Shown piece by piece: positions 13,905-31,819 of a DNA stretch of 64,000 bases; position 1 is the first letter of the stretch; every line of letters starts with the position of its first letter. A program made the position numbers and the translations under genes. Source of the stretch: Epiperipatus broadwayi (lineage: Eukaryota; Onychophora; Udeonychophora; Euonychophora; Peripatidae). The DNA is taken from contig JAQFVV010000030.1 of the NCBI GenBank assembly GCA_028023455.1, positions 7,642,501 to 7,706,500 on the forward strand, in the 5' to 3' direction. The notes beneath the pieces were generated by a model. It ran no database searches and was not told where the DNA came from. It saw only the letters and a program-made list of their open reading frames with translations.

Positions 13905-14425
13905 GTAATATTTGTAATATTTAAACAGCATTAAACTGATGCACATGTGCTTTGGATTTTAACTATAAAATGAATGAATACTAACACTTCAAACACATGA
14001 TAAAGCACATGTGCAACAGTTTAATGCTGTTTAAATATTACAGTTTGTAAAAACATCGCACTATATAAAATAATTGACTTATTTACATACATTTAATTTT
14101 AAATAAGAATGACGTATTGTAAATTCTAGTAAATTTCACCAGCGTCATTCATTCAAGCATGTAAAAGTAATTTAAAGTGATTATTTAATATGTTCACACT
14201 TTCACTTTCAAACACTTAAGATTCGCCCATACAAAAGTGTTTGGGTTCGAAAAGATAGATGGCCATTCTATCTTTACCAAAGACTTTATCATGTGTTTGA
14301 AGTGTTAGTATTTATTCATTTTATAGTTAAAATCCAAAGCGCATGTGCAACAGTTTAATGCTGTTTAAATATTACAGTTTGTAAAAACATTGCACTATAT
14401 AAAATAATTGACTTATTTAAATGTA
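13905..14425. mobile_element. Composite repeat with inverted ends and an internal direct repeat
   Basis: Two sequences of about 90 bp are inverted copies: 13909-14000 and 14285-14372. Both carry the motif ACACTTCAAACACATGATAAAG or its complement and TTTAACTATAAAATGAAT or its complement. An 80-bp unit starting near GCAACAGTTTAATGCTG is directly repeated at 14013-14080 and 14345-14420. The interior (14080-14285) has short inverted motifs around GTGTTTG and AGATAGA. No coding frame. It could be a MITE with subterminal repeats. Confidence 0.7.
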
Positions 14426-15470
14426 ACATTTATAAATTTTGAAAATTTTATAATTGTTATTATAAATTGTTAATGTTTGTATTAAAATTAACTTTATGTC
14501 TTGAGAGTTTCTTTTCTTTGTTGTAACCAAGTCATTATAAATTATCCTGACCATACACATGTATTATAAGAATTAATTATATATTGGTACTATTGCATGA
14601 TTTAAAAAAGATAAAATATGATTATTACATTATGATTATTGAAGAAATTATTTATTAATCCTTAAGAAGTATATATTGCAATTTTTTTATTATCTGATTT
14701 GATAATTATAACAAAGTTTGATATGTTTCAATATGCCACATAGAGTATATAATTATAACTGTAATGCATAATAAAATGAAAGTATCTTAAATTTATTTAA
14801 AATAATGAATATTATTTGTAGTGGTTTATAATTTAAAATTGGTTTTAGCTAATTACAAAATTAGTTAAATAACTTTTTGAAATAAGAATTATTGAGTATT
14901 TTATTTTGTTGATTATTATTGTAATGATATAGCTGGGTATATGTAAAATCCCTTACTATATTTAGCTATATTCATTAATGTATTATTTGTCAGTATTAAC
15001 ATTAGAGTTATATTATGGATTTTATTTAAGAAATGCTATATTGTTTTATTGGGTAAAGGGGTGTGAAATATTTTAGTACTTTAACTTAATGTTAGTAATG
15101 TTAAGTATAATGCATTTTAATATGTGAGTCATGAGAGTATTACTTATAGTTTAGAAAAGTAGGTAGTGGTGATATTTCTTGGTGATATTCCTATGTCATT
15201 GAGCAAATATCTTTTTGTGGGTATATTCTTAATGTTAAAGATGAAACCTTTTGTAATAAAATAGAGCTAGTATTCAGATCGATGCAATTGTAAATGAGTT
15301 AGTATTTAAATTTAATCTTTACTTTGATTACTGGCTGGTATATTATTCAATTTAGTAGTATGATTATTTCAATTCATATGAGCATAGTTGTTAGTTTTAA
15401 AGTAAAAAGGTGACTAAGAGCTGATGGTTGATCAGATGGACAAGTTAGTACCTCTCAGTAAGGGTACAAT
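14426..15470. other. AT-rich DNA without a gene
   Basis: I see no gene, domain or clear repeat here. Confidence 0.55.
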
Positions 15471-16598
15471 ATACATTACTCTTTTGACAGTCTATCAATG
15501 TTTTTGTTTTTCTGGTTATTCCTCATTAATTACAAATATTTTTAAAATATTCCAGCAAGTTTTTTTGTTTTTTTATGTAGAAAGATACTTAGAGTTTACA
15601 TTTTTTTAAGTTCAAAATAAAATCATTGATAAATCAATTCTTTGTTTTTAGACTTATAATTAGAGCAAATGTTATTTACTTGTTTTGCTATTAAATTAGA
15701 AAGTTTAACTGTCATTTTTACTAAAGACTCACTTTGAATAAATAAAACTGGAAACAGTCATTTATTATTTTCTTTCATTCCTCTATTTTTAGATGAATAA
15801 TTTAGTCAAATATTATTTACCTTTAAACCAACTGATATCTGTAAGTACTTTCTATACATGATGCAGTACCTTTGTTTGTATTTATTTGCATATTGATAAA
15901 AATGTTTGATAAATTGATCCCTTTTAAAACCATAGACTGGATTATTGTCATCCTTGGAAAAGGTATAATCTGGTAACTGTTGACATTTAATAAAGTCCAT
16001 TTAGTCTCTATCATTTGATGGATGTCAGATAAGCCAGCCATTTAATACACATTATGGACTATGGACAAAGAAAAGCAGTCCCTTTACTTTCATGTGAATC
16101 CAAACTCTACCATTATAAACCAACAGTAGCTGATTTACACTGTTTTGCCTTCAGTTATAACTTCATAGTCATCATGCTGTCACAATCTTTAAAAACTCTA
16201 AAACTGCCCTAATCATTTTTTCAAAGTAATTAAAAGTAAGTTTTCTTTATCTTGATTGAAAAAAGTTAATGACTTTTTTTAATTTACCTTCATCCTTTCA
16301 AAAACAACTTTGTAGAATTTTTATCAAAATATGATATACAAGCTTTAATTAAAGAAATATTTTAATCAAAATAGATAGTGGGATTTTATAATTATCATTA
16401 TATCTATTGTAATATAAAAACATGAGTTTATTTTAATTTCAAAACCAGAATTAACAAAATATTAATTAGATCTTTTTAAATGTTTAATTTATATTTTTTT
16501 AAATCCAACATTATTATTTGTCTCTTAACTGTTATTCCAGTGTAATGTAGAAAATATCTACAAAAATATTTTGTTTGTGCTTATTTCTTTTTCTTTTA

Positions 16599-16603
<5 letters not shown>
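15471..16603. repeat. 1.1-kb direct repeat, copy A
   Basis: Homologous along its length to 18979-20123. Shared landmarks are ATTACTC...TTGACAGTC, CCAGCAAGTT, ATAAATCAAT, CTTCAGTTATAACTTCATAG and ATCCTTTCAAAAACAACTTT. Both copies run straight into (AT)n. On the - strand both encode a peptide with the pattern CQQLxxYxFxKDDNxxVYGF, aligned without gaps (here 15806-16000). This may be a decayed coding piece. The pair could be LTRs of an old element or two copies of an unnamed repeat. Confidence 0.6.

Positions 16604-16665
<62 letters not shown>
16604..16665. repeat. (TA)n microsatellite
   Basis: About 31 TA units after repeat copy A. A second AT run lies at 16876-16921. Between them is a 35-bp palindrome (CAACTATTTGCTATAGCAAATAGCTG region, 16719-16751). 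Confidence 0.95.
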
Positions 16666-16668
<3 letters not shown>

Positions 16669-16872
16669 AGTTTTTTATAACAATATTAATACATCTCTAA
16701 ATAATTCTACATGATTTCAACTATTTGCTATAGCAAATAGCTGAAATCATGACAAGTGGAATATAGTAGAAAGGAATCTAACTCTCTGCGTTTATAAAAA
16801 AACACCTGATTCAGTCTTAGCATCTGTGGACATAAATACAAGCGTTAAAGTTTTTTAACTTCATTTTTGTTT

Positions 16873-16921
<49 letters not shown>

Positions 16922-16924
<3 letters not shown>

Positions 16925-18978
16925 CTATTATGTTGTTTTATGCCATGAGACATATAACCTTCTCATATTCCTCATGAGGAAAAAAAAAGAAATGTAACAC
17001 CAGATTATTAATATTTTACACAATATGCATGTATAATTAACACAAAGCTTATACCTCAAACTATGTACTCATCAATTTTTTTAGATATTTGACAGGCATC
17101 TAACTGCTAACAGAATGAATAGTGATCTGAAATTCTGAGATAGATAAAGAATTCAGCCACTGAACTATAAGTACATAATGCAACATGAACAGCAAGTGAG
17201 ATACCTCAATTTAAACACAATAAGCAACCACAACTCAAAATAAAAACAATGCAAACATCTTTGCAAAGCCTTGCACCTTTGGGTTTTAGTGACTGTAAAA
17301 TATAAAGCTATTTCTTGCTTTTTTTCTTGGAGACTTAATGGCTGTGATCATGGCAAAAATACATTGACTGCACCACAATAAGCAATATAAAATCAGAAAG
17401 TTGTTTGAAGCAATGCCTGAGACAATACACTCCTTGGAGTTGAATGAAAACATTGTATCCTCAAGCCAATGACAAAACTCAATCAAAAACTCAATCTAAA
17501 CTCCAAAATCATAGATTTTCTATACAACTCTAAGTATGATCTCCTTAAGTATACATTAATGACTATTTTGTAATTTATAACCATCAATACACTTGTCACA
17601 TAGTTTACCATATTATTTTATGTTAATTTTGCATAAAATGCATACTTTTCTTTTGCTCAGATGCAGTTATATTTGAGATCAAGTTGAGTGGCAATTTTGT
17701 ATAAATGGCTACCAATAGTTGATCATCATCAGGCCCACATTGGACGTCATTAGTAATGATATGAAGAATTGGGATAAAAATCAGAGAGAATCTGAAGTTA
17801 GGAAAGTTCCACAATTGTGTAGCAATTTGTAACAATATGCAGAATTAGGGATTAATAAGGAATGATGTTACTCATCACCATCAACCCCAAATCAGTACAT
17901 CAAATTTAAACATACAAATATATAATAAATATGAATATAAGAGATCAGCACAGAACTAACTAAAAGTTCAATAGCATTACACAAAAGCAATAGTCATTCA
18001 TCATAAATAATCAACAATAAAAATAAAGCAACAGTCAACCTTGTGACTGGGTTTGAAATGGGTCTAATTATTTAACCCTTGCCAAACTTAGGGCAGCAAT
18101 TCAACATAATAATTTGCATGCACATATTTATGTGCTAATTCATAAGAATATAACAATTAAAAAATAATGCTGGGATACTACAATATGCTGTCATCATCAA
18201 TGTGGGTACTTAGTACCATTAATATATTGGCCAGCTATAAACTTAATTTCTAAATAAATAAATAAAATCAAATGTAGTATGTTGTCTTTAAAGGATATTC
18301 CCTTTGTGCCAACAAGGATCATTATCATATGGATGTCCATAACACTAAATTTAATCCCCTTGACCATAACAGACCATTATGCACAAATCCAGCTAAGTGG
18401 AAAAACTCTATAACTGTTACTGTGATTAAGAGATATAATACAAACATTTTATATTTTAGGATTAAATAAATTCACTATAATAATTTAAACAATGAAATAT
18501 AAATTTATTAATAATAATTAGATTAAAATTAAATTAAAGTAGAATATGGCTATACATATAAATTAAGCCTTCTGATTTTTATTAATGCCAAAAAGAAATC
18601 CACTATTACATTGTAATTTACATATTAACAATAGGTTATATAAAGCACACCTATATATAAGCACACAGATGTGCAGTATAATAATTTATGAATATATTTG
18701 AATTGTTATAAACCTATAAATGAAATTTATTTTTATAATACATAATTAATGACTGATTTAACATATATGTGTGTGCACATAAAAATGTGTGCACACACCA
18801 GCATTTATAAAAAATAAACTAATAAACCATATTATATTTTCTCAATACATAATTAATGTCATATTGACAATATACATAAAATTTATACATACATGTGTAT
18901 ACAAAAATATAGATAATCTGAATTCAAGCTATTAATTAACCACTTATTTTTTATGGTAGCTAAAAGTTTGTTTTTAAA
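16922..18978 (-). mobile_element. Relic related to the leader of the 28-38 kb LTR element
   Basis: Segments match the non-coding leader of the inner LTR element in the same order. 17090-17190 matches 33575-33670 (CTGAGATAGATAAAGAATTCAG against CTGAGATAAATAAAAGAATTCAG). 17310-17370 matches the CTTGGAGACTTA...ATCATGGCA repeat at 33880-34120. 17460-17525 matches 34228-34340 (CAATGACAAAACTC and AAAATCATAGA). The rest, including 17540-18978, shows no coding region that I can identify. The strand is inferred from that element. Confidence 0.6.
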
Positions 18979-24867
<5,889 letters not shown>

Positions 24868-25660
24868 GTTCATTTTCTGGTGTGCCAACTTTGGGGCATC
24901 GATTGACTGATGATGATGAGAAGTTTGTTTTCTGTACATCCATCATGAGGCTACAATCGAATGATTGATTGATGGTGGATAATTATAATGCTAGTTGTTT
25001 ATATTTGATGTGTCAAATCACAATGATTAAATATGGAGTTCGTTTTCTGGCTGCCAAATGTTTCGGGCTTGATATATACATTGTGGCATCAGTTCATGCA
25101 TTGTGGCCTGGTGGACATATTGTAGGATTGATGGGCACATGTTTGGTCACAGTGGTGATGATTATAGAGTACAGTTTGTTTTCTGGCATGCCAATGTGGT
25201 CACATGATTGGTTGATGGTGAGGTAATTATGGTGCTGGTCTTTATTATCCAATGTATTAGACCCAATGATGATGATTAAAGTTCGTTTTCTGGTGAGCCA
25301 ACTTTGGGCATCGATTGACATTGATTGGTTAATGATTAAGTAACTTGGCATTCAATATAGTGGTTTGCAATGATGATGATGATCTTAGTTCATTTTCTGG
25401 ACGCTCATCATGGTGGCTTAATTGATGTATTTGACACCTCAGTAGATAGATTACAATATGGATTTTGAGTGCACCAAAGTGATGGCACGATTGGTTTGCA
25501 ATGATGATTATTAAAGTATGTTTTTAGGCATGCGATGTTGTGACTTGATTGGTCAATGATTGGTGATATAAAATTGGTTTTTGGTATCCAATGTATTGGG
25601 CTTGATGATGATGATTATAGTTTATAGGGATGATGAGTAGAGTTCCTTTTTCTGGTGACC
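24868..25660 (+). repeat. Leader of the outer element with degenerate tandem repeats
   Basis: The motif AGTTCGTTTTCTGG, usually preceded by (GATGAT)n and followed by a variable GCCAA/GGG stretch, recurs at irregular spacing: near 24868, 24920, 25039, 25170, 25272, 25389 and 25645. The element PBS could be TGGTGTGCCAACTTTGGGGC at 24879, 11 bp past the LTR. A near copy (TGGTGAGCCAACTTTGGGC) occurs at 25283. The frame at 24969-25226 is a chance reading of the repeats. Confidence 0.65.
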
Positions 25661-26198
25661 AGCTTAATAGGTTTTATGAGATATTCTAGTCAATTGAATT
25701 ATAAAAGTGTGGACTGCATTGTAATAGATTTGTAGTGACTAATGTGTTAGGGTTGATAAATCATTCCAATCCATTAAATTGTTGTAATGCAGGTTTGATA
25801 AGATTATAAAATTTATAAAATATTGTTAATGATGTTATAACGTTTGATGCATCTAGTAATCAACTTAATAATTATATTTATTAGAATTGTTTTGCCTTCA
25901 GTATTATGTTAAAGGGAATTTAATGTACAACATGTTTATAAATGATTTCAGAGTCTTTTTTACTTAAATAACTCGTTAATGTTTGGATTGTTATTATTAG
26001 ATTATCTATTGCAATAATTTTGCTATTAAATGTGGAAACTAAATGCCATATGGAACAATACAACTCAGCATATCAGAATCACCTTGTGTATCTTTAGATG
26101 GTGACGGAAGATTTAAATTGTTTGATTGGGGAGGAGTGGTGAGATTGATATACCTTTTCTTTGTTTGTGAATATTAATAATTAAAAATATAAAATACA
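25661..26198 (+). other. Remaining leader of the outer element
   Basis: AT-rich non-coding sequence between the repeated leader and the gag-like frame. No further feature is seen. Confidence 0.5.
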
Positions 26199-27539
26199 AT
26201 GGAAGAGATTAATATATGCAAAGATTTGGGCGGGTCCCAAAAAGTGTTATCTCCTGATGTAATTGTGCTGTCTCCTGATATTGATTCAGGAAACAAAACT
26301 ATGAATTTGACAAATAAAGAAGATAGTAAGGCAGAAAACATCTCATTGGGAAAGGCAGATGATAACTCACAGTTGATGGGGATCAGCAATGAGTGTTTGA
26401 AGGACTTCATGAAACAAATGTAAGAAAGGGAAGATAGAATGGAAGCTAGGTTAGCTAAACTAATGTTAGAAATGCACAAAAATTCAGCTAAACAAATGTT
26501 AGAAATGGAGGATAGACTAAAAGATAGTTCAGCCAGACAAATGTCAGAGATAAAATCAGAGATGTCAGAAATAAAAGATAGTTCAGTCAGGCAAATGTTA
26601 GAAATTAAAGAGATTAGAGAAGATGTTAGAAGCCAAACATATAAGTTGGAAATGATGGAAATAAATGTTAAAGATCAAATGCAGCCACTTAGAATAGATA
26701 ATGAAAATTCAGTGCTCCAGCTTAAAGAAGAAATCCAAGAAAATTTTACCAAAACAGAAATGATGATCATAGATAAATGGCAAAAATATCAAACATTATA
26801 TAACAAGTACACTAGTGTATGCACCATTGAAATCAGACAGAAATTCGAAATATTTGAAGAAAAGTTAAAAAGTGTAAGAGAAAGTTTATTAGAACACCAA
26901 AGTAAGAGTTTAGATAGCACCTTAAGGACAGATGGTCGGATTAGCAAATGTCAAAACAAGATAAAGGAATTGAGCTTGCAAATAGAAGCACAGAAGTTAT
27001 ATCCAGGTAGGGTTAATCAAAATATGATTGAACAAATTAGACAGATTATTAAAGGGGTAGATGATGTTCAACCAGAATCAGAAATAAAAGTAGAAGTGAA
27101 ATTAGAGATGGAGTTAGAAGTATAAGAAGTGAAGTTGGAAATGCAAGACAGTAAGAATCAAATTATAGAAGTGAAGAAAGTTAGCGAAAATATTAGTAGC
27201 CAGATATTCAAACCAAAAATTTTAGAATTAGATGCTAAGGATCAACTACATCAGAGTAAGTTGAATGATAATAACCTAGTATTGCCACTTAAGGAAAAAA
27301 GTCAACTGATTACTAAATTAATTCATAAGAATTACAGTTTATATAATGATGAATTAAAGGCATACCAAAAGATTAGAGAAATAGTCAATAAGGGACTAGA
27401 ATTGGATAAGCAGGAATTTATGGATGTGTTTATAGATTTCAAAAAAAATTGTGATAAAAATGATGAGATTATTAGATTAGTGAAGTCAGGAATACTTTCC
27501 TTAGGCATGAAATATCCAGAAATTTCAGAAACAAATTAG
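26199..27539 (+). pseudogene. Coiled-coil gag-like protein of the outer element (two in-frame stops)
   Basis: A single frame runs from ATG 26199 to TAG 27537-27539 (446 codons), interrupted by TAA at 26421-26423 and TAA at 27123-27125. The reading stays in the same frame across both stops. The first 70 residues are acidic and polar. From about residue 80 the protein is dominated by heptad-like Lys/Glu/Met/Leu sequence, for example QMLEMEDRLKDSSARQMSEI, implying a long coiled coil. No capsid homology block, CCHC knuckle or protease was seen. Its place, after the leader and ahead of an integrase tail, argues for a gag-derived N-terminal region. The - strand gag-like frame of the inner element has the same design but no obvious residue identity. 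Function as a structural protein is inference. Confidence 0.7.
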
Positions 27540-27638
27540 TAAAGGTTACTGATATTACCAGCAATAAATTTAAAGATAAAAACAAAGGCATAGTTTCTGA
27601 ATATGTTTATAATAACTTAGATTGTAATATGAAGAGGA

Positions 27639-28205
27639 ATGTTTTATAGAAAGGTGCTATATGCAGGTAGTAAACGTGTAGTATCTATTATAGAATATAT
27701 AATGGAATATTTTAATCATGCTAGAGAAGTTGATAAACTAAAGATTAAATGCAAATTTAAGAATACAAATAAATCTTATATAGATTCTCTTAAGAAAGTT
27801 ATCAGTTCAAAAGGAAACTTAAGAAAGGCTAAGATCAAACTTAAGACAGTCAAAGAAGAATTAATTAGTATGAACCATCTTTAAAAGGTTAGAAATAGAG
27901 TAGAGGATAATAAAATAATTAGAGCTAAATTCAAGAAAGTGAGGATAGGCTATAAGGGTATTTGCCATAGTAAAGCTGGTCCTCATCCTTTCAAAATCCA
28001 TGATTGTGTGATGATCAGAACTCCCCATGTCAGAAATCTTCAAAAACATACTTTTAGGAAGTTTTTAGATCTCTATAAAGGCCCTTATGAGATAGTGAGA
28101 CAAGTGGGTGAGAATGCATTTTTGGTCTGTACCCCAGAAGGAATGAAAGATACCTATGATGCTTGTAGCTTGATACCGTATCCAGTTAAAGTACCAGATA
28201 GTTAA
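27639..28205 (+). pseudogene. Ty3/gypsy-type integrase C-terminal tail (remnant)
   Basis: A frame from 27639 is broken by TAA at 27882-27884 and then open to the stop at 28203-28205. The last 100 residues look like the C-terminal SH3-like domain of gypsy integrases. A basic segment is followed by HPFKIHDCVMIRTP, then RKFLDLYKGPYEIVRQVGEN and AFLVCTP. In the family this domain binds DNA after the DDE catalytic core and helps choose the target. The catalytic core and all of protease, reverse transcriptase and RNase H are missing between the gag-like frame and this tail. An internal deletion therefore joined the two ends of an ancestral gag-pol. The first 80 residues (27639-27884) are Lys-rich and unidentified. 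The inner element begins 87 bp downstream. Confidence 0.72.
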
Positions 28206-28287
28206 AGAATTTTGAGAGCAGAAAAAGTTTGTATGCATGATTTCCAAAGTGTGAATTAACCTTATTGTGTGATGTTTAATAGTTGTT

Positions 28288-28292
28288 AATAA
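28288..28292. repeat. Target site duplication AATAA, left copy
   Basis: AATAA directly precedes the left LTR of the inner element and recurs at 38123-38127 directly after the right LTR. Confidence 0.85.
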
Positions 28293-31200
28293 TGTAACAT
28301 ATTAAATGTTACTCAAATGAGTTCAAAAGAAATAAGGAAAGGAGTTCATTGTAACCAAATTAAATGTAGTTCAAAAGATATTACCATACCTGAGTAGTCT
28401 ACAATATATAAGATCATAATATTTAAAATAATGTTGGATTTCCCAATATCCCACTATCAATAATTATAAGCAAATTATTAATAACAAGTATTATAACTCA
28501 GGTATATGAAATCATGTGAGGTGAGTACACTAGTAATTCAATAAAATATAACTCAGGTATACAGACAGTAATCTTATCCACTTTCATTTCTTGGTTTGAT
28601 GTTAAGTGCATGTTTAAACAAATACTAAGTGAATATGGTCTAGCAGGGCGCCACTAGATTATCTGAATCTAGACACGGTTATATCTAATAACCTTTCACA
28701 TGTACCGGGTTTGAATCTCCTTTTTGGTACTTTATTTCTAATAAAAATGGGAGATTTTGCTTTTTGAGCCATATCACTATACGCACTAATATTTAGGTAA
28801 AAGTAAAACATCTATAAACCAAAGTGGAGTATATTAGACATAAATCATTTCTTAGATCTTAGCATAACAAATGTGTTTCAATATTTTTATAAGTTTACTA
28901 GCTCAGATTATATATAACTAATTTAGGATGGCAATTCACTCATCCTTGCATGAAATAGATGATGGGATGTGGTTATAATAATACTAAGAAATCACTAAAT
29001 ATTATAAAATCAATATTTATTTATGGCCTTTAAACAGTTAAACAGCTCATTAATTAAAACATTGATGACGATGATGATGATGATGATAATAACGATAATG
29101 ACCAGGGGTTTCAACTACAGTTCTAGGACTAAGCCTAAACATAAAACTAATTTTTATAAAGAAATTCATAATTATTGCTTAATTTTAGCATATTTACTTA
29201 TATCTTAAATAACTAATATTCAACCATTGATGATGAATAATCACACTTAACAAAGACTACATTTAATGAAATATATACGCCTTGTTTAATAAAACAAACT
29301 AATATTTATTACTGCATTTCTAACATATACATAAAAATTTCTAGATAAACATGAAAATTGACATGAATAATAATAATAATAATTGATTATATAACAATCC
29401 TCAGATTAATTTCAAGTTCTTCCCCCTTTCCCTTCAAATGTATTTTGTATTAAGTTGGATGTCACATTGACCATGATTTTCACTCCATGAGAAAAGTATT
29501 TCAAGAAAAAAATATTATCTGCTCATTAGCACACATACTTTATAAATCTAACATGTAAGTAGAATGTTAAAAAAAAATGTTAATAGAATTGAAAGAGCAA
29601 GTTTTAGAAACAAGTTTTAAATTATTTTCTCCCCCTCTCTATCTCTGAAATGCTATACTTAACTTGAAACAAAATAATCTAATATTCTAATACTACTTGT
29701 TACTTCACATTCACTCGCAATTATACACATATAAAAATATTATTATGTATGTGCGTGTTTTATCCCATAATAACAAAATATTATTTAAAACCAAAATAAT
29801 AATAATATATTAGTTAAAACTAAAATCATAATACCATAAAAAAAATTGTTTTACACATTAATATTTTTCATAACTGTAAAATTAATAAACAAATAATTTT
29901 GATACATTCAAGATCATTTATGAAGCTCAAAGTTATTATTAGTAAGACATTCTTGTTTTTAATCGATCTGAATAGTCTTTAAAAGTTCTTTAAATAAAAT
30001 ATACCACTTTATTGCTAAAATGTTTATTAAGACTCTGATATCATAAAGAAAATAGATATAAAAAGTCATATTACCGATCTTTTGTTTGTGGCAAATTTCC
30101 AAGGGTTCAAACTTGTCTTGTATAATGTCTATATTTCTGCAGCTACCATTTCCGTTTTACGTGGGAACAATCTCTTTCTTGAGGTGTATAACTATTTGAT
30201 GATGATGACTCTATTGAGGTTATTTGCTTTAGTGGACAATTTGGAAATCATTATATTAATTTTTCTTCTCTTCCTGTCAAGCACGATTCTTTTAGTGGAT
30301 GAAATACAGCTGTTGTTTTCACATTTATAAATTTTCTTGAGTTTAAAATCAGTTGTTGGAACAATTAATTGGACTTGATGATTAATATTTATCGGTAGAT
30401 TAATTCATCTTTCATCGAATGCAGGTGAATGCTTTCTTCCTTCTATTAAAAACATCTTATTTCTCTGGTCAGTTGAAAGGTGTAGAATATTATTTTAGAC
30501 ACATCTTTTCTTTCCTATATGATGTGCAGCTTCCCCAGATGGTCCAGAAAAGATGGGACATACATATAATTTTTCTAGCCAGCCATTTCTTATATTTTCA
30601 ACATTCAATTTAATAGTCTAATAATCTGAATCATAATCACAATAATAATAATAAATCCAGACAGCTTTTTATATCCAATTTTTAGCTAACTTAACCAATC
30701 AGAGATAGCGTCCCTTGCTATTTTTGGACAAATTCATTTTAATTAGATCTCTAATTTATTTTCAACTAAATTATTTTTCAACTGAAAAGTTTAATCCTTT
30801 TTCCAGACACTTTTGTTTTAAAAAAAATAGACTTAATCCTTATTTCCTTTCTTTTTTTTTACATCTAGGTAACATTTCAAATTTTTGAGCTTCCTTCTTT
30901 AGATCTTAAGATAAGACAATTTCAAAATTAGAGTTCCCACCCAAATTAAGCTCCCAAAGTGACAAACAATCATTTACAAAAAACAAAATTGCTACAAAGA
31001 TAGATATCTGATTAAACAGATTTCCTCTTTTAACATAAAATTGTACAAAAAAATAATTTGACAGATTTAATCCTTCCTTTTCTTTCAATATTTAATAAAT
31101 GTAAATTTCTGTATGTAATGTACACACATCCTTCATTATTTCAAATCATTCATAAACTAACATTAAATAATATAATTGCTAGCTTAGTAATTATAACCCT

Positions 31201-31652
31201 ATTATTTAATTAAATCTGTAACTTTTAAATCCCAATTACAATTATAGAAAGAAAAATAGAAGCATAGAATAAGATATTAGAATTGATCAAGCATAAGTTA
31301 GTTTTAAAGAAAGTTAAAATGTTGAATATTTGAAATATAAAACAATTAAATAGCTTACACATACACTGCCTATACATATGCGTTATAACTTTGCTTTTTA
31401 ACAGAAAATTTAAATATTAAATGTGTGTGCTGCTCTTTTTGAGATTTATTAACACACAAACAAGTAAAGCATATAATTGTTGTCCCACTCTCTCTCTGTT
31501 TAAAGCTTTTAGAACTGGACCTTGTAGGGTTTAAACTTGGATGCCCTACAACTTCCTTTATTGTTATATAAAAATGTGATGATGATTTTGTTTTACCTTT
31601 TCTACATGCACATTACTATAAATTTAGCTAGTGACTAAATTGTAATGGCACA
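28293..31652 (-). repeat. 3' LTR of the inner element (left copy, 3360 bp)
   Basis: Near-identical to 34760-38122, differing by scattered substitutions and small indels. On the + strand it starts TGTAACAT and ends AATGGCACA. Short frames inside (29023-29208, 30082-30330, 30419-30613) recur in the other copy with length-changing differences and are not genes. It contains the 10-mer TGGCGCCCTG on the - strand near 28645. Confidence 0.94.
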
Positions 31653-31667
31653 ACTTTCCCCCCCTTC
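31653..31667 (-). promoter_or_regulatory. Polypurine tract of the inner element
   Basis: On the - strand it reads GAAGGGGGGGAAAGT and ends exactly at the 3' LTR boundary. Such tracts prime plus-strand DNA synthesis in LTR retroelements. Confidence 0.85.
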
Positions 31668-31819
31668 GGATAAAATCATCAGCACTTTTGTTTTAACTAT
31701 ATTTAATAAAGAAAATCCTAATTAATAAAATACACTAATAATAATAAACACACTAATAATATATAAAAAAAAATTAACTACTGGTAAATATATTTTTCAT
31801 TAGAAAACCCAAAAGTAAT

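Noticed and set aside
24969-25351. 85-codon frames on both strands in the outer leader
   Set aside because: Overlap tandem repeats, have no domain, and occur on both strands.
26199-28205. Retroviral envelope or intact pol in the outer interior
   Set aside because: No reverse-transcriptase, protease or envelope motif was found in any frame; only the integrase tail is legible.
29023-30613. Small frames inside the inner LTR (29023-29208, 30082-30330, 30419-30613) as genes
   Set aside because: The same sequence recurs in the other LTR at 35490 and 36886, with indels that alter or destroy the frames; no domain.
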